From positions 188,625-252,624 of the forward strand of contig NZ_QBFD01000029.1 in the NCBI RefSeq assembly GCF_003335585.1: a DNA stretch of 64,000 bases, given 5' to 3'. Positions 55,048 to 64,000 of this stretch are shown piece by piece. Position numbers and translations under genes: made by a program. This DNA comes from Sulfitobacter sp. DFL-14 (GTDB lineage Bacteria; Pseudomonadota; Alphaproteobacteria; Rhodobacterales; Rhodobacteraceae). Within the stretch, counting starts at the first letter, position 1. Each line of letters opens with the position of its first letter. The notes below the pieces were generated by a model. The model saw only the letters and a list, made by a program, of their open reading frames with translations. It searched no databases and was not told the DNA's origin.

Positions 55048-56448
55048 ATGGCGGTCAAGAAACTCTATGCCGGGGCCAAGCTGCGCGAGCTGCGCACCAA
55101 GATGGGTCTGACGCAGAAGGATTTTTCCGCACGGCTGGGCATTTCGCTGCCCTATCTCAACCAGATGGAAAACAACAACCGCCCGCTGAGCACGACGGTT
55201 GTCCTGGCGTTGGCGGCGGAATTCGGACTTGATGTGACCGAACTCAGCGCAGGCGATGGCGAAAGGCTGGTCACCGACATGCGCGAGGCGCTGAGCGATC
55301 CTGTCTTTGGCGGCAATACGCCACCGGTGGCAGACCTGCGGCTGACCGCCTCGAACGCCCCGGCCCTGGCGCGCGCCTTTCTGGAACTGCACCAGCATTA
55401 CCGTCAGGCCCATGAAAGGCTCGCCTCGCTGGACGAGGCACTGGGCCGCGAAGATGCCCGCGCCGCGCCTTCGCCCTGGGAGGAAGTGCGCGATTTCTTT
55501 CACTACTGCGACAATTACATCGACGCGGTGGACCGTGCCGCCGAACATTTCGCATCGCAGCCTGGCGGGCCGCGCAACACCCGCGTCGCGGCGGTCTCTG
55601 CCCTGTCCAACGCGGGCGTCAGCGTCATCTTTGCCGACACCGACGCGCTGCGCCACTTTGACCCGGCGGAACGGGTGCTGACCCTGTCAGACCGCAGCGC
55701 GCCCGAAACCCAGACCTTTCAACTGCTGCTGCAGGTCGCCCTGACCCGACAGAACAAGCTGCTGGAAGCCACCCTTGACCTCGCCCGGTTCCAGCCCGGC
55801 GCTGCCCGCGACATCGCCAAGATCGGGCTGGCCAATTATTTTGCCGGTGCGGTGCTGATGCCCTACAACGCCTTTCTGACCAAGGCGCAGGAATGCCGTC
55901 ACGATCTGGAAATCCTGGCCAGCCATTTCGGGGCCTCCATCGAACAGGTCGCTCACCGGCTGTCCACGCTGCAGCGGCCGGGCGCCAAGGGCATTCCCTT
56001 TTTCTTTGTCCGGGTCGATCAGGCCGGCACGATCACCAAACGCCACTCCGCCACGCGGTTGCAATTTGCGCGGTTCGGCGGGGCCTGCCCGCTGTGGAAT
56101 GTGCATCGCGCCTTTGAAACCCCGGGCCGCTTCCTGCGGCAGCTGGCCGAGACCCCCGATGGCGTGCGCTATATCTCCCTTGCGCGGGACATTTCGAAAC
56201 CGGCGGGCCGCTTTGGCGCGCCGGTGCGGCGCTATGCCATCGCGCTGGGGTGCGAAGTGCGCCATGCGGATGCGCTGGTCTATGCCGACGGGCTGGATGT
56301 CACCCGGCATTCCGCCTTTGAGCCGATCGGCATTTCCTGCCGCATCTGCGAGCGCAAGAATTGCCACCAGCGCGCTGTGCCCCCGCTGGAACGGCATCTT
56401 GTGGTGGACCCTGACCGGCGCGACCTGCTGCCCTACCGGATCGAATGA
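55048..56448 (+). CDS. pccR: PccR, short-chain fatty acyl-CoA-responsive regulator (ScfR family)
   Basis: Protein of 466 residues. An XRE HTH (AKLRELRTKMGLTQKDFSAR, then GISLPYLNQMENNNRPLS) is followed by a degenerate IrrE/ImmA-like domain without HExxH and a C-terminal DUF2083 region with conserved cysteines (ISCRICERKNCHQRAVPP). Homologues sense propionyl-CoA-type esters and control pccB. The ATG at 55048 is chosen because AAAGGG is then 7 bp away; an in-frame TTG at 55024 lies inside the operator. Confidence 0.88.
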   Translation: MAVKKLYAGAKLRELRTKMGLTQKDFSARLGISLPYLNQMENNNRPLSTTVVLALAAEFGLDVTELSAGDGERLVTDMREALSDPVFGGNTPPVADLRLTASNAPALARAFLELHQHYRQAHERLASLDEALGREDARAAPSPWEEVRDFFHYCDNYIDAVDRAAEHFASQPGGPRNTRVAAVSALSNAGVSVIFADTDALRHFDPAERVLTLSDRSAPETQTFQLLLQVALTRQNKLLEATLDLARFQPGAARDIAKIGLANYFAGAVLMPYNAFLTKAQECRHDLEILASHFGASIEQVAHRLSTLQRPGAKGIPFFFVRVDQAGTITKRHSATRLQFARFGGACPLWNVHRAFETPGRFLRQLAETPDGVRYISLARDISKPAGRFGAPVRRYAIALGCEVRHADALVYADGLDVTRHSAFEPIGISCRICERKNCHQRAVPPLERHLVVDPDRRDLLPYRIE

Positions 56449-57108
56449 TCAGCGCCGCGCAGGCCGCCAGCCGGAGGCACGCGCCTGCGCTTCGGAACAG
56501 AACCAGCGCTCGCCCTGCTCCGGCCTGATCCCGGTACGGTCGTAAAACGCCTGTCCCGGCATATGATAGATCCTGTCGCCCGCCGCGTTGATGTTGCCCT
56601 TGATGCGGCAGTCCGGATCGCTGGCCACCCGCCCCTTGATCCGGGTCAGCCGGTAGCGCGCGGGCGAGTTCAGGGCAAAGCCGTGAATCCCCCGCGCTGC
56701 GACAAAAGCCGCCTTCTCGTCCAGATCGTAATCGTATGAGTATCTGCGATAGGCATAGGCCAACCCGGCGCTGACCAGAGTTTTTCCCATATCCTCACCC
56801 GCCACGAAACAGCGCGCCACGATGCGGCCATACCGGTCCCGGTCCAGCGGTGTGCAGCGCGCCGCCTGGCCCTCGAACAGGTCGCGCACCTGCTGCGTGA
56901 CCCAATCGCCGCAGCCCCAGTTCTGGCCCGACAAGGTGGTGCAGGGTTGATCGCGCTCAGGCGCATCAATGCCGAAAATCCGGATGCGCGTGACCCCCAC
57001 ATCAACCGTATCGCCATCAATGACGCGCAGTGTTCCGCTGACCTCTGCGGCCAGCGTCGCTGTCGCCAGCCCCATCACCAGCACAAACCATGAACAAAGT
57101 CTTAGCAT
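56449..57108 (-). CDS. Secreted thermonuclease-family protein
   Basis: Protein of 219 residues. A signal peptide (MLRLCSWFVLVMGLATATLA) precedes an SNase-like OB-fold: VIDGDTVDVGVTRIRIFGIDAPE (Asp and Arg of the active site), DRYGRIVARCF, and a later GLAYAYRRYS. A C-terminal extension has CRIKGNINAAGDRIYHMPG and WFCSEAQARASGWRPARR, a segment found in many secreted SNase-like proteins. It is expected to be a periplasmic or extracellular nuclease. It abuts pccR tail to tail with no gap. Confidence 0.85.
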   Translation of the reverse strand: MLRLCSWFVLVMGLATATLAAEVSGTLRVIDGDTVDVGVTRIRIFGIDAPERDQPCTTLSGQNWGCGDWVTQQVRDLFEGQAARCTPLDRDRYGRIVARCFVAGEDMGKTLVSAGLAYAYRRYSYDYDLDEKAAFVAARGIHGFALNSPARYRLTRIKGRVASDPDCRIKGNINAAGDRIYHMPGQAFYDRTGIRPEQGERWFCSEAQARASGWRPARR

Positions 57109-57162
57109 TTGGTTAACGTGGCAGGATTTCCCCGCCCCGGCAACGGCTGTTGTTAAGAATGA

Positions 57163-58821
57163 TTAACGCTGCGCAGTTTTCCAGTCCGGATGGATCCAGG
57201 GCACATCATTCGCCCGTGCCAGCGGATCCCGGCCCAGCAACAGATCAGAGACCTTTTCCCCCACCATGATCGACGGCCCGTTGAGGTTGCCATTGGTGAT
57301 CCGCGGAAACACCGAACTGTCCGCAACGCGCAGCCCCTCCACCCCGATCACCCGGGCTTGCGGGTCCACCACCGCCAGCGGATCATCGGCGCTTCCCATC
57401 CGGCAGGTGCCGCAGGGGTGATAGGCGCTCTCGGCATGTGCGCGGATGAACCCATCCAGTTCCGCATCCGATTGCAGCGCAGCACCGGGCTGGATCTCAT
57501 GCTTGACGTAAGGCCTGAAGGCCTCCTGCGCAAATATTTCGCGCGTCAGGCGGATACAGGTCCGGAAATCCTCCCAATCCTCGGGATGGGACATGTAGTT
57601 GAACCGGATCACCGGATCAGCCGCCGGATCGGCCGACCGCAGGCTGACCGAGCCGCGCGATTTCGACCGCATCGGGCCGGTATGGGCCTGAAAACCATGC
57701 CCTTCCGCCGCCGCCTGACCGTCATAGCGCACCGCAATGGGCAGGAAATGATACTGGATGTCCGGATAGGGCACACCTGCGCGGGACCGCACAAAAGCCG
57801 CGCTTTCAAACTGGTTCGACGCGCCCATGCCGGTCTTGGTAAACAGCCACTGCGCCCCGATCAGCCCCTTGGAAACCAGATTCCAGTGCTTGTACAAGGT
57901 GATCGGCTGGCTCGACGCCATCTGGATGTAAAGCTCCAGGTGATCCTGCAGGTTCTGCCCCACGCCGGGGCGGTCGGCGACCACCCCGATGCCGTGCCCG
58001 GCCAGATGCGCGGCAGGGCCGATCCCTGACAACATCAGGAGCTTGGGCGAATTCAGCGAGGAAGCGGCCAGCACCACCTCGCGCTCGGCCCCGATCACCT
58101 CCACCCGGCCACGGCGCACAACCTCGACCCCGGTGGCGCGCCCGTCCTCGATCACCACACGCTGCGCCAGGGCGCGGATCAGCTGCACATTCCCGGTCTT
58201 CTGCGCGGGCCGCAGATAGGCATTCGCCGCCGACCAGCGCCGCCCGCCCCAGACGGTCTGTTCCATCGGGCCAAAGCCTTCCTGCTTTTCCCCGTTGTAA
58301 TCATCGGTCACCTCGTAACCGGCCTGCTCGCCGGCCCGCACAAAGGCTTCGAACAGCGGGTTCTTGCGCGGGCCGCGGCTGACATGCAGCGGTCCGTCGG
58401 TGCCGCGCCAGGCGGGATCGCCGCCATGACCATTGTCATGCCAGCTTTCCATGCGCTTGTAATAGGGCAGCACATCCGCATAGGACCAGCCGCGCGCGCC
58501 TGCCTCTTCCCAATGGTCGAAATCCATCGCATGCCCGCGCACATAGACCATGCCGTTGATCGACGATGACCCGCCGATCACCTTGCCCCGCGGGCAGGCC
58601 AACCGCCGCCCGCCCAGATGCGGCTCCGGCTCGGAGGTGTAACCCCAGTCATAGGTCTTCATGTTCATCGGATAGCTCAGCGCCGCAGGCATCTGGATGA
58701 ACGGCCCCGCGTCCGAACCGCCATGTTCGATCACGATCACCTTGCGCCCGGCCTCCGCCAGGCGATAGGCCATCGCGCATCCCGCCGACCCAGCCCCCAC
58801 GATCACAAATTCAGCCCGCAT
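57163..58821 (-). CDS. betA: Choline dehydrogenase
   Basis: GMC flavoenzyme of 552 residues. [20 protein letters not shown] binds [36 protein letters not shown] and [11 protein letters not shown] give the typical BetA pattern, including the C-terminal active-site His/Asn. It oxidises choline to betaine aldehyde at the membrane, passing electrons to quinone. The ATG at 58821 fits AGGTGG; a GTG three codons earlier is less likely. Third structural gene of the bet operon. Confidence 0.94.
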   Translation of the reverse strand: MRAEFVIVGAGSAGCAMAYRLAEAGRKVIVIEHGGSDAGPFIQMPAALSYPMNMKTYDWGYTSEPEPHLGGRRLACPRGKVIGGSSSINGMVYVRGHAMDFDHWEEAGARGWSYADVLPYYKRMESWHDNGHGGDPAWRGTDGPLHVSRGPRKNPLFEAFVRAGEQAGYEVTDDYNGEKQEGFGPMEQTVWGGRRWSAANAYLRPAQKTGNVQLIRALAQRVVIEDGRATGVEVVRRGRVEVIGAEREVVLAASSLNSPKLLMLSGIGPAAHLAGHGIGVVADRPGVGQNLQDHLELYIQMASSQPITLYKHWNLVSKGLIGAQWLFTKTGMGASNQFESAAFVRSRAGVPYPDIQYHFLPIAVRYDGQAAAEGHGFQAHTGPMRSKSRGSVSLRSADPAADPVIRFNYMSHPEDWEDFRTCIRLTREIFAQEAFRPYVKHEIQPGAALQSDAELDGFIRAHAESAYHPCGTCRMGSADDPLAVVDPQARVIGVEGLRVADSSVFPRITNGNLNGPSIMVGEKVSDLLLGRDPLARANDVPWIHPDWKTAQR

Positions 58822-58928
58822 TCGTTCCACCTTTCGTGATTCCGCGCAGGGTCAAGGATCGCGGCACGCGACCGGGCTTGCCCGGCTTGTCCTTGACGCT
58901 GCGGGGAATCGCATCGTCAAAATTGTGC

Positions 58929-58965
58929 AGGTGACTTGAGGATCAGATTGATCCCTCAAGCACCT
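58929..58965. promoter_or_regulatory. Hairpin in the betB-betA spacer
   Basis: AGGTG-A-CTTGAGG pairs with CCTCAAG-CACCT around ATCAGATTGATC-like inner bases, giving an interrupted stem of about 14 bp. It lies in the 256-bp spacer between betB and betA. No T tract follows, so partial attenuation or mRNA processing is more likely than full termination. The rest of this spacer shows nothing recognisable. Confidence 0.5.
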
Positions 58966-59077
58966 CTCAGCAGATTTCAAATCCCCCTCGGCGCGCGCAC
59001 GGCTGATCCAATGGGCTCAGCCCGCAACAGGCACCAGGAATGTCATGCGCGTCAGCGCACAATTGGATCACGCCCCC

Positions 59078-60535
59078 TCAAAAAGGCGCTTCCACATCGT
59101 CCATGCGCACAAAGACCGACTTGAGCTGACTGTAGTATTCAATCGCCGCCTTGGAGTTCTCGCGCCCCACACCGGAATTCTTCGACCCGCCAAAGGGCGC
59201 TTCCACCGGCGCATCGTTATAGCTGTTGATGAAACAGGTGCCCGCCTGGAACCCGGCCGCCACCCGGTGCGCACGCGCCAGGTCCCGGGTAAAGACACCG
59301 GCGGCCAGGCCGAACTCCGTGTCATTGGCCCGCGCCATCACGTCGTCTTCATCCTCGAAATCCAGCACCGCCATGACCGGGCCGAAAATCTCCTCGCGGG
59401 CAATGGCCATGTCATCACGCACATCGGCAAAGACCGTGGGCTGCAGATAGAAGCCCTCCCGGTCGATCCGCTTGCCCCCGGTGACAAGGCGCGCGCCCTC
59501 GGCCTGACCTTTCTCGATATAGCCCAGCACGATGTTCATCTGCCGCTCCGACACCATCGGGCCAAAGCTGGTCGCAGGGTCCATCGGATCGCCGATCACG
59601 GCATTGCCCAGCCGCTCGGACAGGCGGGCCAGGAATTTCTCCTTGATCGCGCGGTGCACAAAGACCCTTGTGCCGTTGGAACAGACTTGGCCCGAGCTGT
59701 AGAAATTGCCCAGGATGGCCCCGCCCACAGCGTTCTCGATATCCGCATCCTCGAAGATGATCAGCGGCGACTTGCCGCCCAGCTCCATGGTGACATGTTT
59801 GATCCCCGCCGCCGCAGCCGCATAGACCTTGCGCCCCGTGGGCACCGAACCGGTCAGCGACACCTTGTCGACGCGCGGGTCGGTCACCAGCGCGCCGCCG
59901 ACCTCGCCCATGCCCTGCACCACGTTGTAAAGACCTGCGGGCAGGCCTGCCTCGTGCAGGATCTCGGCCACCTTCAGCGCGCAGAGCGGTGTTGTCTCGG
60001 AGGGTTTGAAGATCATCGCATTGCCGCAGGCCAGCGCCGGCGCACCCTTCCAGCAGGCGATCTGCGTGGGATAGTTCCAGGCGCCGATCCCGACGCAGAG
60101 TCCCAGCGGCTCGCGCCGGGTATAGGCCCAGTTCCCGCCCAGCTGGATATGCTCGCCGGTCAGGGTTGCGGCCATGCCGCCGAAATATTCCAGCGCATCC
60201 GCGCCAGAAGTCGCATCGGCGACCGATGTTTCCTGATAGGGTTTACCGGTGTCCCAGGTTTCCAGCACGCTCAGATCGTGGTTCCGCGCGCGCATCATGT
60301 CGGCGGCGCGGCGCAGAATGCGGCCCCGCTCGGTGCCCGTCATCGCGGCCCAGCCGACCTGCGCTGCGCGCGCGGCCCCGATCGCCTGTTCGATGATCGC
60401 CGGCGTTGCCGCATGAACCGTCGCGATCTTTTTGCCGGTGGCGGGATAGATCACGTCGATGATCGTGCCCGCCGTGTCTTCGACATAGGCGCCATTGATG
60501 AAATGGCTGGCGGGAGGTTGCGTATCATAGGGCAT
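59078..60535 (-). CDS. betB: Betaine aldehyde dehydrogenase
   Basis: ALDH-superfamily enzyme of 485 residues. Catalytic Cys lies in [14 protein letters not shown], the general-base Glu in MELGGKSP, and NAD contacts in [10 protein letters not shown] and [10 protein letters not shown]. It oxidises betaine aldehyde to glycine betaine. The ATG at 60535 gives the family N-terminus [19 protein letters not shown]. It is 59 bp from betC and part of betICBA. Confidence 0.94.
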   Translation of the reverse strand: MPYDTQPPASHFINGAYVEDTAGTIIDVIYPATGKKIATVHAATPAIIEQAIGAARAAQVGWAAMTGTERGRILRRAADMMRARNHDLSVLETWDTGKPYQETSVADATSGADALEYFGGMAATLTGEHIQLGGNWAYTRREPLGLCVGIGAWNYPTQIACWKGAPALACGNAMIFKPSETTPLCALKVAEILHEAGLPAGLYNVVQGMGEVGGALVTDPRVDKVSLTGSVPTGRKVYAAAAAGIKHVTMELGGKSPLIIFEDADIENAVGGAILGNFYSSGQVCSNGTRVFVHRAIKEKFLARLSERLGNAVIGDPMDPATSFGPMVSERQMNIVLGYIEKGQAEGARLVTGGKRIDREGFYLQPTVFADVRDDMAIAREEIFGPVMAVLDFEDEDDVMARANDTEFGLAAGVFTRDLARAHRVAAGFQAGTCFINSYNDAPVEAPFGGSKNSGVGRENSKAAIEYYSQLKSVFVRMDDVEAPF

Positions 60536-60594
60536 GGCGCGTCTTTCGGAAACGGTGTGCAGGTGTATTTGAGGAACAATGAAACCACTGGCGG

Positions 60595-62106
60595 TCATTC
60601 GCCGCGCGGGAACCGTTTGCTTTCCTCAAGGATGTTCAGGTCCATATGGTTGCGCATGTATTGCTCGGAAGCATTGCGCAGCGGCTGGTAATCCCAGGGG
60701 TAATAGCCGCCCTCGCGCAGCGCCTCGTAGACCACCCAGCGGCGGGCCTGGCTCTTGCGGACATCGGCGTCAAAGGCCTCAAGATCCCAGCGGCCCGCGG
60801 CCTCGATGCGGAAATTCTCCAGCGTTTCGGCATGGGCCGGGTCTTCGGCGAGGTTGGCAAGCTCATTCGGGTCGGCATCCAGATCGAACAGCTGCTCTGG
60901 GTCGATGGCGCAATTGGTGTATTTCCAGCGCCCCTGCCGCAGGGCCACCATGGGCGATTGCGTCGCCTCTGCAGCATATTCCATCGCGACCGGGTCGGTG
61001 CGTGCGACCCCCTGCCCCATCGGCACCAGCGAGGTGCCGGTGGTCCAGGGCATGACCTCTTCCATGCTGACGCCGGCAAGGTCGCAGAGCGTCGGGCAGA
61101 TGTCGATGTTGCTGACCGGCGTGGTCTGCAGGCCGGGCGCCATCTGCGGTGCCGCGATCATCAGGGGCACCCGCGACGAGCCTTCGAAGAAGGACATCTT
61201 GAACCACAATCCGCGTTCGCCCAGCATGTCACCGTGGTCGGAGACAAAGACCACGATGGCCTCTTGCCGGGTGTCTTCCAGCGTTTGCAGGATCTCGCCG
61301 ATCTTGTCGTCAAGATAACTGATATTGGCGAAATAGGCGCGGCGCGAGCGGCGGATGTCTTCTTCGGTGATGTCGAATTCGCGCCAGTTGTTGGCATCGA
61401 AAATGCGCTGCGAATGGGGGTCGTGATCGGCGTAGTCCATTGCCGGGACCTGCGGTTGCAGATGTTCGCAATCCTCGTAGAGGTCCCAGTATTTGCGCCG
61501 CGCCACATAGGGGTCATGCGGGTGGGTGAAACTCGCCGTCAGGCACCAGGGACGGTCATCGCCGCCGCGCGCGTATTCATAGATCTGGCGCACGGCGTTA
61601 TAGGCGACCTCGTCGTCGTATTCCATCTGGTTGGAGGTTTCCGCCACCCCTGCCCCGGTGACCGAGCCCATGTTGTGATACCACCAGTCGATCCGCTCGC
61701 CGGGTTTGCGATAATCCGGTGTCCAGCCGAAATCTGCGGGGTAGATGTCGGTGGTCAGGCGCCGCTCGAACCCGTGCAGCTGGTCGGGCCCGACAAAGTG
61801 CATCTTGCCCGACAGGCAGGTCTGGTAGCCCGCGCGGCGCAGGTGGTGCGCGTAGGTCGGGATCGAGGAGGCGAATTCGGCGGCATTGTCATAGATGCCC
61901 GTGGCGCTTGGCAATTGCCCCGACATGAAGGCCGCCCGCCCCGGCGCACAGAGCGGTGACGCGGTATAGGCATTGCGGAACCGGGTGGAGCGTGCCGCGA
62001 GCCGCTTCAGGTTGGGCGCATGGAGCCAGTCGGCGGGACCGTCGGGAAACAGCGTACCGTTCAGCTGGTCGACCATCAGGATGAGAATATTCGGTCTGGT
62101 CATCAT
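60595..62106 (-). CDS. betC: Choline-sulfatase
   Basis: Type I sulfatase of 503 residues. The formylglycine motif is CAPGR with Cys53, within [14 protein letters not shown]. Metal ligands are in [11 protein letters not shown] and [14 protein letters not shown], and the C-terminal block [21 protein letters not shown] is typical of BetC. It hydrolyses choline-O-sulfate to choline and sulfate. Activity needs a formylglycine-generating or anSME enzyme, not present in the window. ATG overlaps the betI stop by 4 bp. Confidence 0.94.
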   Translation of the reverse strand: MMTRPNILILMVDQLNGTLFPDGPADWLHAPNLKRLAARSTRFRNAYTASPLCAPGRAAFMSGQLPSATGIYDNAAEFASSIPTYAHHLRRAGYQTCLSGKMHFVGPDQLHGFERRLTTDIYPADFGWTPDYRKPGERIDWWYHNMGSVTGAGVAETSNQMEYDDEVAYNAVRQIYEYARGGDDRPWCLTASFTHPHDPYVARRKYWDLYEDCEHLQPQVPAMDYADHDPHSQRIFDANNWREFDITEEDIRRSRRAYFANISYLDDKIGEILQTLEDTRQEAIVVFVSDHGDMLGERGLWFKMSFFEGSSRVPLMIAAPQMAPGLQTTPVSNIDICPTLCDLAGVSMEEVMPWTTGTSLVPMGQGVARTDPVAMEYAAEATQSPMVALRQGRWKYTNCAIDPEQLFDLDADPNELANLAEDPAHAETLENFRIEAAGRWDLEAFDADVRKSQARRWVVYEALREGGYYPWDYQPLRNASEQYMRNHMDLNILEESKRFPRGE

Positions 62107-62675
62107 TGCGCCCCCAAAAGCAGTTCAAGTGTGGAAAGTGCACTGTTGCGTGCGATGTCAGGGTGCCCGCGCTGGGACAGGGCGGCACGCAGGTAGAGCC
62201 CGTCGATCAGCGCCGCGATCGTGTCGGCGTCTGCCTGCGGCTGCGCGCTGATCCCGCGCAGCGCATGGCTCAGGTTCGAGCGCAACCGCCGCTGATAGAT
62301 GCGCAGCAGGCGCCGGGTTTCGGGATGGGTGCGCGATGCGGCGTAAAGGGTCATCCAGGCAGAGACCGTATCGGGGGCAAAGCAGGTCTCGTCGAAGCTG
62401 GCCTCGATGATGGCCACTGCGCGGTCCTTGCCGCTTTGGGCCCTGGACAGCCGCTTGTGCACCTCTGACTTATATTCCGTCAGGATATGGCGCATTGCCG
62501 CGAGGAAAATCTGGTCCTTGCCGCCAAAATAGTGATGCGCCAGCGCCGTGGACATGCCTGCGCGGCGGGCGATCTGGCCCACGGTGACATCCAGCGAATG
62601 CGCAGCACCGATCTCGGCGATGGTGGCCTCGACCAGGGCAGAGCGGCGGATGGGCTCCATTCCGACTTTGGGCAT
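62103..62675 (-). CDS. betI: BetI, TetR-family choline-responsive repressor
   Basis: Protein of 190 residues. MPKVGMEPIRRSALVEATI is the BetI-specific start, and the HTH reads VGQIARRAGMSTALAHHYF. Ligand-binding helices follow. BetI represses bet genes until choline binds. It is the first gene of betICBA and coupled to betC. A matching operator lies about 50 bp upstream. Confidence 0.93.
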   Translation of the reverse strand: MPKVGMEPIRRSALVEATIAEIGAAHSLDVTVGQIARRAGMSTALAHHYFGGKDQIFLAAMRHILTEYKSEVHKRLSRAQSGKDRAVAIIEASFDETCFAPDTVSAWMTLYAASRTHPETRRLLRIYQRRLRSNLSHALRGISAQPQADADTIAALIDGLYLRAALSQRGHPDIARNSALSTLELLLGAQ

Positions 62676-62721
62676 GCGGATTCGACCTTTCGGTTGCTAC
62701 TGCTCCTTCCTAATGAAATGT

Positions 62722-62743
62722 TTATTGATCCGTCAATCAATAA
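62722..62743. promoter_or_regulatory. BetI-type operator
   Basis: The dyad ATTGA-TCCG-TCAAT (62724-62737) lies within TTATTGA...TCAATAA (62722-62743), about 50 bp upstream of betI. It resembles the ATTGA/TCAAT core of characterised bet operators. It also overlaps a TTGACG that could be a -35 element for betI. The only gene it can serve in this direction is betI and its operon. Confidence 0.72.
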
Positions 62744-62760
62744 CCTGCGGCAGGCGGCAA

Positions 62761-63663
62761 TCAGACCTTGGTCTGAAAGTTGGCCGGGGTGACTTGGCGG
62801 TTCAGCATCGCTTCGCGCCAGGTGATGAAAGTGACGGATGCAAGGATGACGAAACCGCCCAGCACGACCCAGATGTCCACCGGCTCGGCAAAGGCTGCGG
62901 CACCAAGTGCCGTGGCCCAGACCAGTTGCAGGAAGGTGACCGGCTGCGTGACCATGACCGGGGCCGCGGCAAAGGCCAGTGTCATCGTGTAATGCCCCGC
63001 GGTCGCGAAGGCCGCGACAGTGGCCAGCAGCATCAGTTCCTTGCCCGTGGGTGCGATCCAGACAGGCAGGGCAAAGGGGGCCAGACCGATGGTCACGAAG
63101 ATCGACATCATCCCGACCACGACGGCCGGACGCACCTCGTCCGCCAGCACCTTGGCCAGCAGATAGGACCCGGCAAAGACCACCGCCGCCGCCAGCATGG
63201 CCAGATGGCCGGGGCTGACCTCGCGAAAGCCGGGGCGCAGGATGATGGCCGCGCCTGCAAGGCCCATCAGGACCGCGATGATTCGTCTCGCGGCCAGCTT
63301 TTCCCCCAGGAAGATGGCCGCGCCGACGGTCACATAGATCGGTGCGAGATAGTTGAGTGCCGTCAGTTCGGCGATGGAGATCCGGGGCATCGCAAAGAAC
63401 CACAGGATCACCCCCAGCGCGTGGCACAGGCCACGCAGGCCGAACAAGGACCACTGCCGTCTGGTCAGGCGCGCGCGCTGCAGCGCCCCGATGGCGGGCA
63501 GCAGGAACACCAGCCCGAAGCCATAGCGGATGAAGGCCGCCTCTGCCGAAGGCAGGCGCGGCCCCATGTATTTGACCAGCGCCGTCACGGCGAGAAAACA
63601 GAAGCCGGTGACAAGCATCCAGAAGATGCCGACCAGCGGGCGATGGGAGGAAGGATCTGTCAT
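62761..63663 (-). CDS. DMT-family (EamA) transporter
   Basis: Protein of 300 residues with ten membrane helices in two EamA repeats (FIRYGFGLVFLLPAIGAL; ALNYLAPIYVTVGAAIFLGEKL; QLVWATALGAAAFAEPVD). EamA members usually export amino acids or related metabolites; some import. It lies upstream of betI on the same strand, with the bet operator between them, so it may be co-transcribed into bet but not controlled from that operator. Substrate unknown. Confidence 0.87.
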   Translation of the reverse strand: MTDPSSHRPLVGIFWMLVTGFCFLAVTALVKYMGPRLPSAEAAFIRYGFGLVFLLPAIGALQRARLTRRQWSLFGLRGLCHALGVILWFFAMPRISIAELTALNYLAPIYVTVGAAIFLGEKLAARRIIAVLMGLAGAAIILRPGFREVSPGHLAMLAAAVVFAGSYLLAKVLADEVRPAVVVGMMSIFVTIGLAPFALPVWIAPTGKELMLLATVAAFATAGHYTMTLAFAAAPVMVTQPVTFLQLVWATALGAAAFAEPVDIWVVLGGFVILASVTFITWREAMLNRQVTPANFQTKV

Positions 63664-63700
63664 GGCGCGACCATGACCGCGCCGCCAGACAAGGGCAAGA

Positions 63701-64000
63701 TCACATCAGCAGCAACTTAGCGGCAATCGCCCACATCGTCACGGCAATCACCGCATCCAGAACCTGCCAGCTGTAGGGGCTGGCAAAAAGCGGGCTCAGC
63801 AGCCGCGCGCCATAGCCCAGGCTGAAGAAAAAACAGAAGCTGGCAACCACCGCGCCGCTGCCAAAGGCCAGCCGGTCGGGATATTGCGCCGAGATCGAGC
63901 CGAGCAGGACCACGGTATCAAGATAGACATGCGGGTTCAGCCAGGTCAGCGCCAGAAGCGTCAGCAGCGTGTTGCGCAGGCTTGCCTGCGCGCCGCCCCC
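63701..64000 (-). CDS. LysE/ArgO-family amino-acid exporter, C-terminal fragment
   Basis: The frame is open to the right edge and codes 99 residues, the last half of the protein. TWLNPHVYLDTVVLLGSIS is the diagnostic LysE/ArgO segment (helix with Asn-Pro-His), followed by three hydrophobic helices ending AIAAKLLLM. An internal GTG at 63913 is not the start, since the conserved motif lies before it. It would export basic amino acids such as arginine or lysine. Confidence 0.87.
   Translation of the reverse strand, partial: GGGAQASLRNTLLTLLALTWLNPHVYLDTVVLLGSISAQYPDRLAFGSGAVVASFCFFFSLGYGARLLSPLFASPYSWQVLDAVIAVTMWAIAAKLLLM

Overview
The window is high-GC, gene-dense chromosome of an alphaproteobacterium, most likely a marine Rhodobacterales member (Roseobacter group). 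The support is gene content and order typical of that group: a short-form proS beside a single fused LolC/E permease, hdaA-ppk1-ppx, a pccB/pccA/methylmalonyl-CoA mutase block with a PccR-type regulator, a betICBA operon, DUF2937, DUF4260, DUF4174 and DUF6497 proteins, and a tiny lysine-rich protein. No rRNA, tRNA, CRISPR array, transposase or integrase was seen. The species assignment is an inference.

Region by region. 0-8 kb: a MarR-like regulator cut by the left edge, an SDR, an XRE regulator overlapping sdhE, aspartate aminotransferase, a MATE exporter with a VOC protein, a LysR regulator and an epoxide-hydrolase-like enzyme. 8-12 kb: parE, then an AT-richer orphan membrane-protein gene and four tandem 148-bp hairpin repeats. 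12-20 kb: housekeeping genes (thioesterase, putative metallo-lipoprotein, cytochrome c lipoprotein, Ldh-family dehydrogenase, lolD-lolC/E, proS, pepT). 20-26 kb: AI-2E transporter, hdaA, ppk1 and ppx in series. 26-30.7 kb: convergent spacers with 14-bp-periodic palindromes, a coupled set of DnaJ/TerB, nuclease-fold and secreted acidic proteins, and a secreted tail-collar protein.

30.7-42.9 kb is the propionyl-CoA carboxylation region (mcmA, pccA, pccB) interspersed with small lipoproteins, a cupin and hypotheticals. The pccB promoter faces a Bcr/CflA-type exporter and carries clustered TTTGCAAA boxes. The same boxes lie upstream of pccR, 13.5 kb away.

Between these two box clusters (43.2-54.9 kb) sits a ten-gene co-directional operon: periplasmic binding protein, double ABC ATPase, permease, SorC regulator, aldo/keto reductase, GlpD-like flavoprotein, LsrF-like class I aldolase, LyxK-like FGGY kinase, GMC oxidoreductase and an LsrG-sized ABM-fold protein. 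Its parts list resembles the AI-2 (lsr) and erythritol (ery) systems but matches neither. This is the strongest candidate for an undescribed pathway here.

56.4-64 kb: a secreted thermonuclease-like protein, betA, betB, betC and betI (choline-O-sulfate to glycine betaine) with a BetI-type operator, a DMT-family exporter, and a LysE/ArgO exporter cut by the right edge.
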